From Paramacrobiotus metropolitanus (taxonomy: Eukaryota; Tardigrada; Eutardigrada; Parachela; Macrobiotidae), in NCBI RefSeq assembly GCF_019649055.1, contig NW_026570272.1, positions 248,001 through 312,000 of the forward strand: a DNA stretch of 64,000 nucleotides, read 5' to 3'. This document shows, in pieces, positions 20,912 through 34,700 of the stretch. Every line of letters begins with the position of its first letter. The first letter of the stretch is position 1. The notes beneath the pieces were generated by a model. The model worked only from the letters and a program-made list of their open reading frames with translations. It was not told the DNA's origin and did not search any database. A program made the position numbers and the translations under genes.

Positions 20912-23900
20912 TTAGACGCGTCCGGCGGCCTTTTTCGCGTAGGCCTGCTCCTGGCCGTTGTCCTGCTGCAGCTGCAGGATGCGCGTCTTCTCGGCCAATC
21001 CGTTGGGCAGCGCCGTCTCCGGCGTGAGCGGCGGCTCGGCCTCCTCCGACGCCCGGCGCGGACTGCCGTTCTCCGAGGCGGCCAGCGGGAGGAGGTGCTC
21101 GCGGATGTGCTGCACGATGAGATTGATGGCCACCTCGTTCTCGGCGCCGCGCGGAATGATCACGTCGGCGTACTTCTTCGTGGGTTGGCAGAACTCCTCG
21201 AAGGCCGGCTTGACGAAGAGCGTGTACTGGTGGATCACCGAGGGCAGGTCCCGGCCGCGCTCGGCGATATCCCGCACCACTGCGCAACCATCACCACATC
21301 ATCCAACAATTATTCGGAATTTTTCCCAAATTTAAATCTCAACTTACGAATTATTTTCTCAATTTTTTCCTTAATTAAGGGATTATTTTAATTTTTTTCT
21401 GATTCTATTTTTAAATTATCAGTTCAACAGTCATTTCTGCAGTTTGCTGTTTGTTCCTTTAGCAGTCATCAAATTTTCTCCCTTTAATTATGAAGATTAT
21501 TTTCCTGAACTATTTTGTAATTATTGCCTTCAAATTAGGGATTATTTTCCGCAATTTTTTTATAAATTTGTTTCCCGTTAAACTACCAAATGAAAAGCTA
21601 CTGCCTCAATTCAACTGCAGTTAAACGATTGCTTTCATGAATAAGTTAATCATTTTATTTTCCATTTAAATCATATTTTGATGATCCACTTCATTTTTTA
21701 AAATTTTTTTCAAAATTGCTTTCAAATTCAAATTTAATCATCAATTTTTTTGTTCTTAAATTACCAACAGCAATTTTCACTGCGTTTACAATTCAATATC
21801 GCTTTTAATTATTAATTAACAGATTTTCCATATTTTTGCATTTTCTTTCAGTTTTAAATTACAAGATTATTTTCAGAATTTCCGCAGAATTATTTGCTTT
21901 TTAATCATCATTTTTGATAATATTGTTTTGTTAAATTCTGATGACGTACCGCGGCGTGCCAGACGCGTGTCGGCGTCGATGTCGACGAAGAGCTTGAGCT
22001 GGAACATGTTGCGGAGTTCGGGGAAGTAGAAGACGAGGATGCCCTCGAAGAGCAGCACGTCGGCCGGGCAGACGCGCACGCACTCGCCGGGCCGCCGCGA
22101 GTGCGTCACGAAGTCGTACACGGGGATCTCCGCCACCTGGTTCGACAGAATCGTCCGCATCGTCTGCAGAATTAGCGGGTAGTCCAGCGCATCTGCATCC
22201 GCAAACACACCCATTTATTCTCCAATTTAAACGCATTAAACACCATTTTTTATTCTATTTTACAGCTTATACAGGAAACAATCAGTATCCGCTTGATCTC
22301 ACTTTGGCCGAAAATTATTGCCTTAATGTCAAAATTACGCCAAAACAATCCTCGCATCATTCAAAAATTTTCTCATAATTTTTTATAATAATTTCCGATT
22401 TAATTCCTAATTAACGAATTATTTTTCTGAAGTTTTTACAATTATTTTCTTATTAATTATCAGTTAAATCAGCTATTGCCTGAATTGGTCTACGATTATT
22501 TACAAAAATATTTAGAAAAATTGCGCGCGATACCTGGATGATCAAAATTAAATTCGCCGATGCGGGCCTGCTCGCGTTCCTCCTTGGAGAGGACACGGTA
22601 GAAGCTGTCTGCACTGATGGTTATCACGCGTCCGTGCTCCAAATGGTCCGCGTCCATCTTCTGCATAATTTTGCGGCAGACCGACGTCTACAACAATTAC
22701 ACACGGCTATCACACATCATTTCCCACCAAAAGCCACTCGAGAAAACTCGCGCTACGACCGTATTGTTTTCATTTCTCAAGGTTACAAATCAAAACACTG
22801 AAATTTCATCGCTGCTGAAATTAATTACAGCGTATGACGGAACTTCTTCGTTCTTAGCCCGCAGCTTCTTACACGCACAACAGAATCTTCCTACCTTGCG
22901 CCGATTTTATTAAAAAATTATTCTGAAATCAAGCGGATACGATCGCAACCTGTACAACGCTGACTAAATGCTACACTAGGGGAACGGTAAACGACCGAAT
23001 GCGCACAGTTTAGCCAGCAGCACGCTGACACGTTCAACGGCCTCGTCAGCAGCCGACTTCCGCGTCCTGAACTGACCCTCGCTTACCTTGCCCGAGGCCG
23101 TCCCGCCGGCGACACCGATCAGGAAGGGTTTCCAGGCCCGCTGCGCCGGGGCGCCGCTGCGGACATCCCCGTTCTCCAGCACACTGCTCTGCCCGTTGTG
23201 ATGCGCGTGGCCGTTGGCAACGCCGTTGACGGGTGGCGTGGCGTGCTGCGGCGCGGGGCTGGGGGGCAGCACGTGGTGCAGCGCCACCGGCATGTCGTCG
23301 GCTTGGCTCTCGTCCAGGTGCAGGCCGTTCATCAAGGCCATCGACGACAGCGACGGCCAGGAGAAGTTGGACGCCGAGGCGGACAGACTGCTGTCGCGGC
23401 GGGGACGGATCGCGATGGGATCCGATTCAGCGGCCGGAGCGCAGGCCGAGCAGGAGAAGGAACGCGAATAGTGCGCTCGCTCCAACGCTGCAATCAGCAA
23501 TAATCCCCCGGTTTAATCACCGTCACACACTGGCTGATCCCCCCCACCAATACCTGCTGAATTCACTGAGCAACCAGAACCCGGGATAGCCACTCGCCAG
23601 CCACACGACGGCGACCCCAATTTGTGGAGCGGTATGAAAGGCACTCGCGACAAGAACCACTGAACTAAACCACAACTCAACGTTCTCGTAGACGGTCTAT
23701 GCAGTTTCAACATGCTGATACGCGCTTTCCGTTGGGTAGCATATCATTGCAACATCAGCGCACTCGACGAATGAAACCGTTAAAACCTGCCTGTCTGGCT
23801 GAATTCTCAATGAATGGGCCAATCTCAGACTACGGCGGGCTGACGTCATCTCTCCGGCCCAGTCATGCGCCGTTGTGCGCCGTCTGTACGAGACACAACG

Positions 23901-24586
23901 CGTACTACAGCAGTGCAGCGGTTGATCGCATTTCGCGCGGGCTGTTTCCCGCTTTATCGCCAATTTCATCAGCGCTCCCGCTTTTTGTTCCACGGTGCTG
24001 AATTTATCTCTTACTAGGGATCCTGATGCAATTTCGCAAGTTTTTTCCATTTTTAATTTGCGCATCTTTCTTGCGTGAGACGGGCAGCCGAAATCTCAGA
24101 GAAACTTTGAACCGCACTTTACTCTTTAAAACCCTCCATGCACCACTGCAGAGACAGCCGCTGATTAAGGCGCATCTGAGGACAATCCTGTTGTCTGGTT
24201 ACAGTTCAAGTGAGGTTAAACGGCGAAAAGCCGGCTACAGCGCTAAACAATGCAACGCACCGGCAACCTATACCTCGCTTCCCTGTATCTCACTTAATTA
24301 GCCTTGTACAGGTGGTACATGGAAACAACAGGTTGCGCAAATATTAACTACCGTCTGCCTGAATCAATGCAGGAAAATGGGATTAAATTTTGAAAACATG
24401 TTTACTCGCTCATATCACAGAATCTCCGAGCAAACAAAGGTGCGAAATGATGTTTAAACACGGTGCAAAAATTAGCAGCGTGTCTCGGAAGAGCCACTCG
24501 GAGCAGTCACATGATTTACGCAAGTGTACAAGCTAATTTCCGCGTTGTAACTTACCCTGTCGTTCACTGAGTCCTTGCCGTTCCAT
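20912..24586 (-). CDS. UCK: Uridine-cytidine kinase, 5 exons
   Basis: Minus-strand exons 24586-24556, 23487-23087, 22687-22534, 22192-21950 and 21279-20912 join in phases 1, 0, 1 and 1 to give 398 residues. The P-loop [12 protein letters not shown] spans the second splice junction (about residues 135-146). Later motifs are [35 protein letters not shown] and [13 protein letters not shown], all typical of UCK1/UCK2. The enzyme phosphorylates uridine and cytidine in pyrimidine salvage in the cytosol. About 120 residues precede the kinase core, roughly 100 more than human UCK1/2: a Ser-rich, then Pro/His/Asn-rich low-complexity extension. The first coding exon is only 31 bases ([10 protein letters not shown]), with an excellent GTAAGT donor. 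An internal Met at 23341 would give a shorter 339-residue form. Confidence 0.92.
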
Positions 24587-25589
24587 TTTGATGAATTAGT
24601 CTGATAATCTCTTCGGACGTTTCACAGCCCAAACCAAACAAAAACAACCAAAAAGGGAGCGGTCACGTGAACCAGCAACCCAGATCGGAACTGACGTAGA
24701 TACCCGATTTCGGCGGAAACATGTGTTTCGTCAGGCGCTCAGTTATCCAAACAGCAGCATTTGCATGACACCCTCTGTGACGCCAGTGACTAATCCAGTT
24801 CTATATTACTTCCGGGCACAAAAAATCGCCAACCACGAAAAACCTGATGGCAGTCGGCTTATGTAATCTGGTAGCGCCATATGCTGTGAGAATTAACGGG
24901 CGTTCCGCGAAATCAGTGCAAAATAAGTAAATATTGTTCCCCGATGACAGATAGGCTTTGAGTAGCCTTGAAAAATACTGCGTAGTTACCGACGAGTATC
25001 GATTTGGGAGAACAGATGGCACGGGAGGGTGAATCATCCCGTGCTCCCACTTTCCGGGATTCTGGAAGCGCAAGTGGCAGTGGAATTGGTAGTCACATTT
25101 CACGTTTTATTACGACTGAAATTACAATTTATTTATTTAGTTAGCATTTCCAGCTTTAATTCAAATCATTTTACAAAATATAACCAAACCAGTTTCAGCA
25201 TTGGCAAATCGCAACAGTTTGAAATAAAAACTTCTGAATTTGTGGAAATAGTTATTTAGAATTTTAGATGATTTTTTCGATGGAAGACTGCAAATGTAAA
25301 TGGCGATTTGGTGAAAAAAAAGCTACGATAAATAAAACTGTCATTTTTCAATTGCTTTCTTTATTTATTACCAGAAAAAATGTCGTAATCTCTTATCATT
25401 CACGCAACCGGCAACACCGAACAGACTTTTTACAATTAATTAAATGTATTTTTTTCTCAAAATAACATGAGAATAATAAACGCGAAAATTGTATTGCAAA
25501 TACTGGTAAGTGGTAACTTTCCCGGAAATCGGCAGACACGTTCAACAAATCCATTGAAAAAAACTGCGCAAAAATTCCGCGAGATAGGT
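24587..25589. other. Upstream region of UCK and 3' flank of BCD1
   Basis: No reading frame resembles a known protein. A GGTCACGTGA E-box-like site lies at about 24661. The rest is AT-rich. Confidence 0.35.
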
Positions 25590-26940
25590 TTAATTTGCTT
25601 CTGTGATTGCGGTGTTTTCTGGTGGTTGTTTGGGCGCAAAGGAGACGTGGAACGTGGGATACTCGACGATGATCTTGCCGCCTAAACACTGGCGCAACCG
25701 GCGCTGTCCGTCCAGCGGACAGGACAGATGCTGGGGGCGTGTGTAGGCCGGGTCCAGCTGCAGGACGAAGCGGGGCTGCAGCGCGGGATCGTTCAGCAGG
25801 GACACCAACTGGGAGCGCTGCTCTTCCGACAGCGATTTGGCATTGGGAAGGGATTTTAGTAAATCCACCAGCGGGTTGAAATCCGCGGAGCGGTGTTTAA
25901 GGATTTCTACACACGCATGAACGCTTAGAAATTGAGAATAACAAGAAAATCTAATGTTGCAGGTTCCAATCATGTTTAATATGATTAAAATAAAAACGGC
26001 TGTTCCAGATTAAAATCATATTTGATTTTTATTACAATTTTGCATTTTTGCTTCACAAAAAAATACGGCTGCACAATTTCAGTTTTTAAAACATAAGCAT
26101 TCATCCGCAATAAGAAAGAAAATTTGGCAACGGAATAAGTACGTAGTATAAACGTTGTAACAACAATTAAAAGAGTATTAATTTTAATATCTTTAATTTT
26201 GTTTTACAATAATATTGTACACGGTTCGCCTTAATGCGCATTATGCATACAAAAAAACCTAAAAAAGATCAAAAATTAAAAAAATTCACCAAAACATTTT
26301 CTTTCCTTCACTGGCTTCATAATGTGCGATAAATTAGAAAACCAGTCCATAAACGATAAATAAACTAAACAGGAAAATATGTGCATTGGAGGAAACCGAG
26401 CAAAAACTCTCAAACGGAAGAAATAAAATTTAAACTAAAAAACCAAAGAAAAATCAACTCCGGCTTACCGATTTGCGTCCCGTTCTGATCCAGCTCCACC
26501 AGCCACCTCACCGTCCAGAACATCTTCTTCCCGTGGTAGTACGTCTGGTTCTCCTTCCGCTTGGGGAACCACTCAGCCAGCAGCCGGAGATCGACGCCGC
26601 GGCGGTTGGCTTCGAGGACGAGGACCTCCTTGTGCGCCATGGGGTCCACGCTGCGCATGCGTTTGTACGCGCCGCTCGTCACGCGCGCCACATCCTCCAG
26701 CAGGGCGATGTCGGAGGAGAGCTGCGGGAGGTCGTAGTCGGTGCGCTTGATGTAGGCCGCGCGATCCCGCCGGCCGGAGCAGCCGTGGCGCTGTTTGTGC
26801 GCCTGGCAGCAGGGTAACGAGCAGGTGACGCGGTTACAGCGCGGGCAGCGGTACTTGCCGACGCTCTCCGTGCACTCCTCGCACGGGAACTCGGAGATCT
26901 TCGAGGTGGGGGGACTGTAGTTGTCCGTGATAAAATCCAT
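25590..26940 (-). CDS. ZNHIT6: Box C/D snoRNP assembly factor BCD1 (ZNHIT6), 2 exons
   Basis: Exons 26940-26469 and 25906-25590 join in phase 1 to give 262 residues. The N terminus holds an HIT-type zinc finger (about residues 20-58): CEEC, CPRC, CSLPC and H-x-x-x-H-x-C ligands in the usual order, followed by RDRAAYI and LEDVAR. The middle RRGVDLRLL...FPKRKENQTYY and the end KIIVEYPTFHVSF match BCD1/ZNHIT6. The protein chaperones NOP58 and 15.5K/SNU13 in early assembly of box C/D snoRNPs in the nucleus. It lacks the long N-terminal extension of the human protein (470 residues) and is close to a minimal core. The start is the ATG at 26940, immediately before conserved sequence; the gene is divergent from the acyl-CoA synthetase gene. 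Confidence 0.92.
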
Positions 26941-28701
26941 TTTATGCGGAAAAACACAACAGCAACCAGATAGCACAAAGGATTCAATTGGATTATTGGA
27001 AAATAAACCGTAAACGAGGAAAAAATGAAAATTTTCAAATTCACGTTTCATCGCGTTGTAGTGGCGTAGTGAGCCGAGCCCCACACTTCCCCTCACAACA
27101 GATGCCAGTACAATTTCCACGGAATATTGCACGATTAAAAACGCGAAAGTTATAGCAGAAATCGAAAAGAATGAGTCTATGCGTTAAAATTCCACAAAAT
27201 TTTCGAATGGTTTGGCGAAAAAAGTGACAACCTATGAACCCAAAGATTAAAAAGACATCAAAATTCTCGGCGCTGTGCAGAGAAAACATCTGGTAGCGGC
27301 GTAGCGAGTCAAGCTGCGAGCTGCCCCTCACATCAGCTGGTCATGCTCTCCTATTCAGTCCACTTTGCCGTCAAATTTATCACAGGAATAAAAAAAATTT
27401 CATTGAAAATTGACACAGTTTTTTAATTCAATATAAGATGACACGGATAGAGAATTATTCCTGCAACGGGCAGCGGATCAGGAGCATCCCTGCAGCTTAC
27501 GCTCGTTCTATACTACAATTGTTCACAGTTCGCGATGATTTCCCTGTTTGATAATGGACAACAACCAGAGCGCATACAGAAATCGTTCACTATGCGCCGC
27601 GATTAAGTGGTGCAGCTGTTGCGGACGTTCCCCTAATTCTCCTGGCAGGCTGTGATTGGCCCTGGCTGGATTCCAGCGGTAAGAAAGAGCCAAAAAGCAG
27701 GCCGTGTTCCAACGTATCGAGAAGTACGGGAAAAAAACTAACGTGGATTGTGAGCTGTGTAAGCTGATGCTTTTTCCTGCATGCAAAAAATGCTCCTCTA
27801 GTAAACAGTTGTTGTTTGCTCTTTTCTCTTTTTGTTTGTTGATAAGGCAGAGTTCATATCCTGAGTGTTGCTTTATTTATCATTTGTTCTGAAAATGGCC
27901 CGTTGAATCGTTGGGATCAGGGAATCGGAAAGGATTTTCATCGGCAGAAGGTATGCATGTTCTTTGCACTCGTGATCCCTGCAGTTCGCAGCAGTTAGTG
28001 ATTTTTCCGAAAGTTCTCAGGGCACGAAATTACTCTGGTTTGTAGTTTTTAAATATACTTTTTTTAGTAGCTTTTGCCTTTTGGTTTGAGTTTGAGTGGG
28101 GGTGGAAGGCAGAATTAGGCAGTCTCCGAATCACATTTTTTCGTAACTGGATAAACTTGATCATTTCGCCCGAATGTGGCCTGCACAGTTTGCAGCATAC
28201 TGCGGTAGTGAGTTTTGCGGTGATTAATTATCAAAAATAATGGCAGTATTTATATGAGAGATTTGCATCATTCATGATGACTGCTGCATCCAGGTGCTTG
28301 TTAAAAGCAGAGCGGAGCGAGCCGAGGCGCTCAGTCAGCTGTTAAGTGTTGACTGTTTACGCAGTTTTTCGTGTTTTGCTTGCCTGACAGCTGGCATACT
28401 ATACCTATTTTTAATACTGTAGAACGTATTCCTGTACTGCGCTGGAAATAATTTTTTTTTGTCAAAACATTTATTGGATTATTTTTATATTTTTGTGGGT
28501 GCTTTTTTATTTTTTACCGTTTTTATTTTAGTCGTTTGAAGCTGTATTTGTTGGCGGAAATTTGCGGGTTATTAGAAGAAGACAGAAGTGCGAGAAAAAC
28601 ACGGATGCCGTTTGTTGTCTCAATCAAAATATCTGTCTTTTTGCAGGATCGAAAGAGGCCTGTGGCGGGCATCTGTTGGAGAATTATTCTGAGCCGATAC
28701 G
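26941..28701. other. Divergent promoter region with a degenerate ~240-bp duplication
   Basis: Around 27052-27105 and 27290-27345 the pattern GTAGTGGCGTAGTGAGCC ... CCCCTCACA recurs as GTAGCGGCGTAGCGAGTC ... CCCCTCACA, about 240 bases apart. It may be a duplicated upstream element of BCD1. An untranslated exon of the acyl-CoA synthetase probably ends at 28701 or includes the stretch before it. Confidence 0.45.
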
Positions 28702-31700
28702 ATGGTGAGCATTCGTTGATTAATTACGCGTCCCTTTTCTGTTGGTTGACGTTGAGCGTTGTGTTGCGCTAGACGTTCATCGGGACGGTGCTGACCATCG
28801 TGGTCTCGGTGGTAGCGGCGCTGCTCGTCCCGCTCCTCGGCATCTTCGCCTACGACTTCGCCACGCGACCGCAGAAGAAGCGCGCCAAGAACTTCGACTA
28901 CGACCAGCAGACCGAGGAGGTACAATTCTTCATTAAAACTGACTGATAAGTAGGAGTCGATTTCTTCGTGAGAAAAACCAGCATTTCCGGTGGACAGATT
29001 AGCCTGCCGTGTCGCTCGCTGAGTGCATTGGCCTATCTGCCATCGATCCGCCCCGTGTTAAGGTTAAGCAGGCGTGGAATATTCCGCTGCGCTCAATGAG
29101 TAGGGCGCGCGAGTGATGCTGTACGCTGCGGGAATATCCCGGCCGTGCAATGAATAGTCAATTATGTACTGGCTATTAACAAATTCGACTTTATTGGGAA
29201 AACAATTCATCTACTATCTGTTAATGATTGACAGTCAACGAATAAAAATTTTAAATTTTTCGTTAGAAAAAAAATTGTAGAACAGGAAGTTGTTTAAAAA
29301 TACTCGTATGGAAATTAAATTATTTACTGGCCACTAATAAGTACGACTTTCGCCGGAAAACGGAATAATTATCGATGTCTGTCTGATAATTGACTGAATA
29401 ATTAATAGAATAAAAAGGCTGTAATTATTTCTTACGTAGAAGACAACTGTAAAATTGGAAATTATTTTCAAAAATAAATTAAATTATTGCGTGGCCATTA
29501 GGCGAATCAATGCGGCTTTTCGTTGGAAAAGCAAATTAATGATCTGCTAAATAAAATGCTAAAAGAATGTGTGTGTTCTTGCTTTTGCAGTGTTGAACAT
29601 ACTGGTATAAACGTGAAACTTGTACAGGATTTAAGAAACCAAAAACCGTACAAACGGGAAATAATTCGGAAAGAGGGAAATAATTTTTGTATTTACCGTG
29701 ATGCAGAATGCGTTTGTTCAGAGTATAATTGTTCACCGATCCCTGAGGCGGTTGTGCGTGATTGCAGGACGACAGCGGTATACGGCGGCGGCATTTCGCC
29801 GGACCCCCGGAGGAGGGCGGCAGTCAGCCGGGCAAGACGCTGTACGAGAACTTCCTCAACGGCGTCAAAGCCTCCAGTAAGTCAAACACTGTCTAAACTG
29901 TACTGTACAAGAAATCAACTTGCCGGCAACCGGTTTGTCGGCGCTTTTGGCAAACGATAGCGTAGTGGAGCCGTTACATAATCACGTCAGCAGACGTAAA
30001 TCCGCGCGCATACATTAGCCGTTGAACGGCGCAATCCGGCGTCGATACTGATAGTCATCTAAGGAAAACAGTTTTGTGCTCAATCTCGCGGCCATCACAT
30101 GGGTGTGTTGCCAGCCCTGTCATAGCGACGGAAAGGCCGCTGCTGTTTGCGACATAACAGCTTTAAACTAAAGAAAAATAAGTCTGTTAATTTAATCGGT
30201 GATTAATCATTAAAATTTAATTTTTTGTTTATTTAATTTTGAATTACTAGTATTTGTGCGATCTTTATCCAGCTTTTCATTGCTGTTTATTATTAAGGTT
30301 TTATTATTTTGTTTTAGCAATATTTGCCATTTATTCGGTATTATTTTATTTTGACTGGTCTTTTTAGATTAATTTGAATTGTTGCTTTTATTTTTTTTTA
30401 AATATTTTCCATATTCAGTAGAATTATTTCTGTTTTTATTTCTACGATAAATTGTTAATTATGGTGCTTTCTTCTGGCAGATAACGGCCCCTGCCTGGGC
30501 TACCGCCCGTCGACGACGGCGCCGTACAAATGGGTGACCTACCAGGAGGTCAGTCGCGTTAAAATACTTTTTCCAACAGCGGGAAAATAACAGTGTTTTG
30601 CGGCGCAGGTGCTGGACCGCGCCAAGCGCCTGGGCTCGGGCCTGATCGCTAAAGGTCATCCAGCCGACAACAAGACCTTCGTGGGCATCCAGGCGGCCAA
30701 CAGTGTGGAGTGGGTGGTCACCGAGCAGGCCGTCAACATGTACTCCATGGTCATCGTGCCGCTCTACGACACGCTGGTATGAAAATCGTTCTTCCCCCGA
30801 CTTCCGGTTGATTGTAACGGCGGGGTGTGGTTAAATTGCAGGGTGTGGAAGCCTGCAACTACATCATCAATTTCAGTACGTCCACGCATCCTCCATTGAC
30901 TCGATATTAATTTTAAGAATAATTATAGTTTCTAATGTAAAGTAAATTAATAATAAAAAAATTTTCATAAATAAAAATAATTTTAACGAGTTTTTGGCAC
31001 TTGTAGTGGACATTGCGGTGGTGGTCGTGGACACGCAGGAGCGCCTGCAGAAGATCATGGAGAATCTGGGCAAACTGAAGCCCCTGAAACGCCTGATCAG
31101 CGTCACGCCCTTCAGCGACGATCTGCGCCAGCAGGCGGAGGCCGCCGGCATCGAGCTCCTGCTCTTCAGCGACGTCGAGGTCCGTTTTCTGAAATATTAT
31201 ACTGTAAAAATCGTCAGTTTTAAAACTGAATTTTACTGTGAATTAATTTGAAAATATTTGTGAATTTACCTGCTGATTAAATTAATTGAAAATTTATTTA
31301 ACTCCGATTTAATTCAGTGGAATTGTTAATTTAATGACTGGTTTAATTTAAATTTTATTTTACTGCCAATTAAATTGAATTTATTGTTAATTACAACTGT
31401 TGATTAAATTAATTTAAATTGCTGCAGACTTAAACTGAATTTAATTGGTAATTTAACTGCTGATTAAATTGAATTTAAATTGTATTTAATTGGTAATTAA
31501 ATGCTGTGTTAAATGGTTAATTTATAGAAACTGGGGCAAGATAAGACGCACGCGCCGGTGCCGCCGAAGCCGAGCGATCTGGCGACCATCTGCTGCACCA
31601 GCGGCACCACCGGCGACCCGAAGGGCGTCATGCTAACCCACGAGAACATGATGGCCGAGGCGCTGTATGTCCGCGAAGCGCTACTGGTCAGTTGAATTGT

Positions 31701-34700
31701 CCGCAGCGAAGAAGTGTGTGATGATGAGCGTGTCGTGTATTTGCAGCCGTTCCAAGTGGACAACGAGCAGGTGGTCATTTCCTACCTGCCGCTGGCGCAT
31801 CTCTACGAGCGCGTCGTCGAGATGGTCATGTAAGTCGCCGCTGACGTGCAGCGTCGTTAATTTCATTTATTGGCATTTATATTTGATTTTTATTCCCATT
31901 TATTTTGATTTTTTAGATTCATTTCCTCCCCCTCATATTTATTTCTTGATTTAATTCGATTTATTTGCCCTTGATAATTTAATTCGGTTTGCGTTGTTTT
32001 ATATTTTGATTTTCGGCGGAATTCGTTTCGGTTCATTTTATATTTGATTATTATTTAGTTCATTGTGATATTTTAGAAATATATTTTAGTTTGTCCTGAT
32101 TTATTTTATTTTTTTCTCAATAATTTTACATTTGATTTTCGATTGAAGTAATAAATTTGTGTTCTTATCTGTAGTTGTAATTCGAATTTTTTAGGTTTTC
32201 TTTTATTTGAATCCGTTTCATTTATATTTTTGATTTTTAGTTCAGCTTATTTCCGCTGAAATTTGGAATTTAATTTCATGTAATTTTGATTTTTCTGAAA
32301 TTTATTTGTAATATAATAATTGTTAAATCGTAGCATGATGCACGGGGCGCGCGTGGGCTTCTTCACGGGCGACGTGCGCCGTCTGACGGACGACATCAAG
32401 GAGCTGCGTCCCACGCTGGTGCCGGCCGTGCCGCGGGTGTTGGGCCGCATCTACGCGGGCGTGTGGAAGAAGGCCCGCGAGAACTGGATCAGCCGCATCA
32501 TCCTGCACGTGGCCTACCGCATGAAGAAATTCGAGTTGCTGTACTTTGGCAGCGTCCGCACCGACTCCTTCTGGGACAAGGTGGTCTTCCACAACGTCCG
32601 CAAGCAGATGGGCGGCCGTGTCAAGATCATGATGACCGGCTCGGCGCCCATCGAGGGCGAGGTGCTCACCTTCCTCCGCGTCGCCCTCGGCATCCCCGTA
32701 AGCGTCATAACGTGATTCCTGGCCGGTCACATTTTTAATACAATTTGGAGATTAAAATTAATTGGCAATTTCCTGGTTTGATTTACCGAATTTTTATTTT
32801 AATATGAACATCATTAAAACTATTTTACACTAAAGAATTTCTTTTACTTACGTAGTTTTAAGTTACGAAATTTATTTAATAGCTTAAAATTATTTTTGAA
32901 CTGCGAAATTTATTTTCATTCAGTTATGTTTTGGGTACCTTGAGTGCACATCATAAGATTTTGAATGACAATAATGATTATGGGTGTTTTTTCAATGTTT
33001 AAAATTTAATCATTTTAATTAGTGTAAACCTGTGGAAGCATACCGATATGTGGATTGGCTGTTGCCCATTAAATGCACCATTCAGTTATGAAATTAATTT
33101 AATTTAATTCCCTTCTCATGTTAATTGGGACAAATTCTTCATTTGATTGGTACGAGTATCATTGAGCGAAGCTCGTTGTATACATATTGAGAGATTAAAT
33201 TCACAATTTAATTTATTATCTTGTGAAATTAGTTTTAAATTTGATTTTTGAATTCCGCATACAATTGTTTTAAATTATATGCTATGATTAAACAGTCCGA
33301 ATTTAAAACGCATTTAAAACGTATTAAAATTTTAAAATTAATTTCTAACTGAAAATTAATGGAAATAAAAATGGCGGAATTTAATTTTGATTATTTGAGT
33401 TGACGGGTTTCAGTTTTATTTTGCTTTGAAACGTGAAATATGCTATTTTGTCTTGAATGATCATGAGATTCTAAACAGTTATTAATTAGCCAAATATTTA
33501 TATAAAGTATTCGGGCACTTCCATCACGTCGTTCTTTTAGAATTACGAAGTTTTTTCAGATTGATTCCAAATTGCAGTCAGTTTTAATTACGGAATTTTT
33601 AAATGAAATAAATTGTAAATGACGGAATGGATTGAATAATACATATGTGGGGTGTTTGAAGATCCTGGAGGGTTACGGGCAGACGGAGTGCACGGCGGGC
33701 GCGACGCTGAGCGTGATCGGGGACAACACGACGGACCACGTGGGACCGCCGATGCCGGGCGTGGAGGTGAAGCTGGTGGACGTGCCGGACATGGAGTATT
33801 ACGCCGCAGACGGCCAGGGCGAGATCTGCATCCGCAGCAAGATCAACATGAAGGGCTACTACAAGCTGCAGGACAAGACCGACGAGACGCTCGACCAGGA
33901 CAACTGGCTCCACACCGGCGACGTCGGCACCTGGACGCCGGTAACTATTCACACATTTCCAAGCTAAATATAGTTGACAAATTCCAAAAGTAACTAATAC
34001 AAAAAATGTAGAAAAGAATTATAAATACTATACCGCCATAAACTGGTATAAAAGAATAATGACGGAAATAGTAAGTAAATAAAATCGCGGTAAATGCAGG
34101 CGAATTCCGCGTTAAATAAACAAGAAAAAATAATTATCGTGACAAATAATTATGCTGTTATTTTTCCTAATAAATAAAAAAAAGGATTCTTGAAAATATT
34201 TATCCTGTCATTTACTTTGCACGTTTTTATACTTACTCAATATTTTCTTGGCTAAAATGTATGTTAGAAATAATGGCTGTCATAGTGAATAAATGCCGAA
34301 TGATACAAATCAAGAATCAGTAAAACAATTAGAATAATAAATTGTAAAAAATATAGAGAAGAATGGCAAAAAGTAAATGGCAATAATAGCAAATGATAAT
34401 AAAATAATGCAGATAAATTGCAAATATTTGTGTTAATTTATCTTGCGTCGTAGAATGGGTGCTTGAAAGTCGTGGACCGGAAGAAGAATCTGTTTAAGCT
34501 GTCGCAGGGCGAGTACATTGCGCCGGAGAAGCTGGAGCAGTCGTTCGGGAAGAGCAAGATCTTCCACCAGGTGTTCGTGGACGGGAACAGTCTGCACTCC
34601 TTCCCCGTGGCCATCGTCATCCCCGAGAAGGACCACTTGACCAAGTGGGCGGGGGAGCACGGCCAATCAGCGGGATATGAGGAGCTGCTGAAGAGCAAGG

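Noticed and set aside
24801-25103. 100-codon minus-strand frame between UCK and BCD1
   Set aside because: No ATG in good context, no homology and no GC rise as seen in real exons here.
29040-29150. Possible structured RNA with GGAATATTCC and GGGAATATCCC words
   Set aside because: No cloverleaf or known RNA consensus can be drawn; it lies in an ACSL intron and the words are short.
29523-29960. 145-codon frame covering ACSL exon 3
   Set aside because: It runs through the exon in the wrong frame and through both splice sites; the acyl-CoA synthetase frame fits neighbouring exons.
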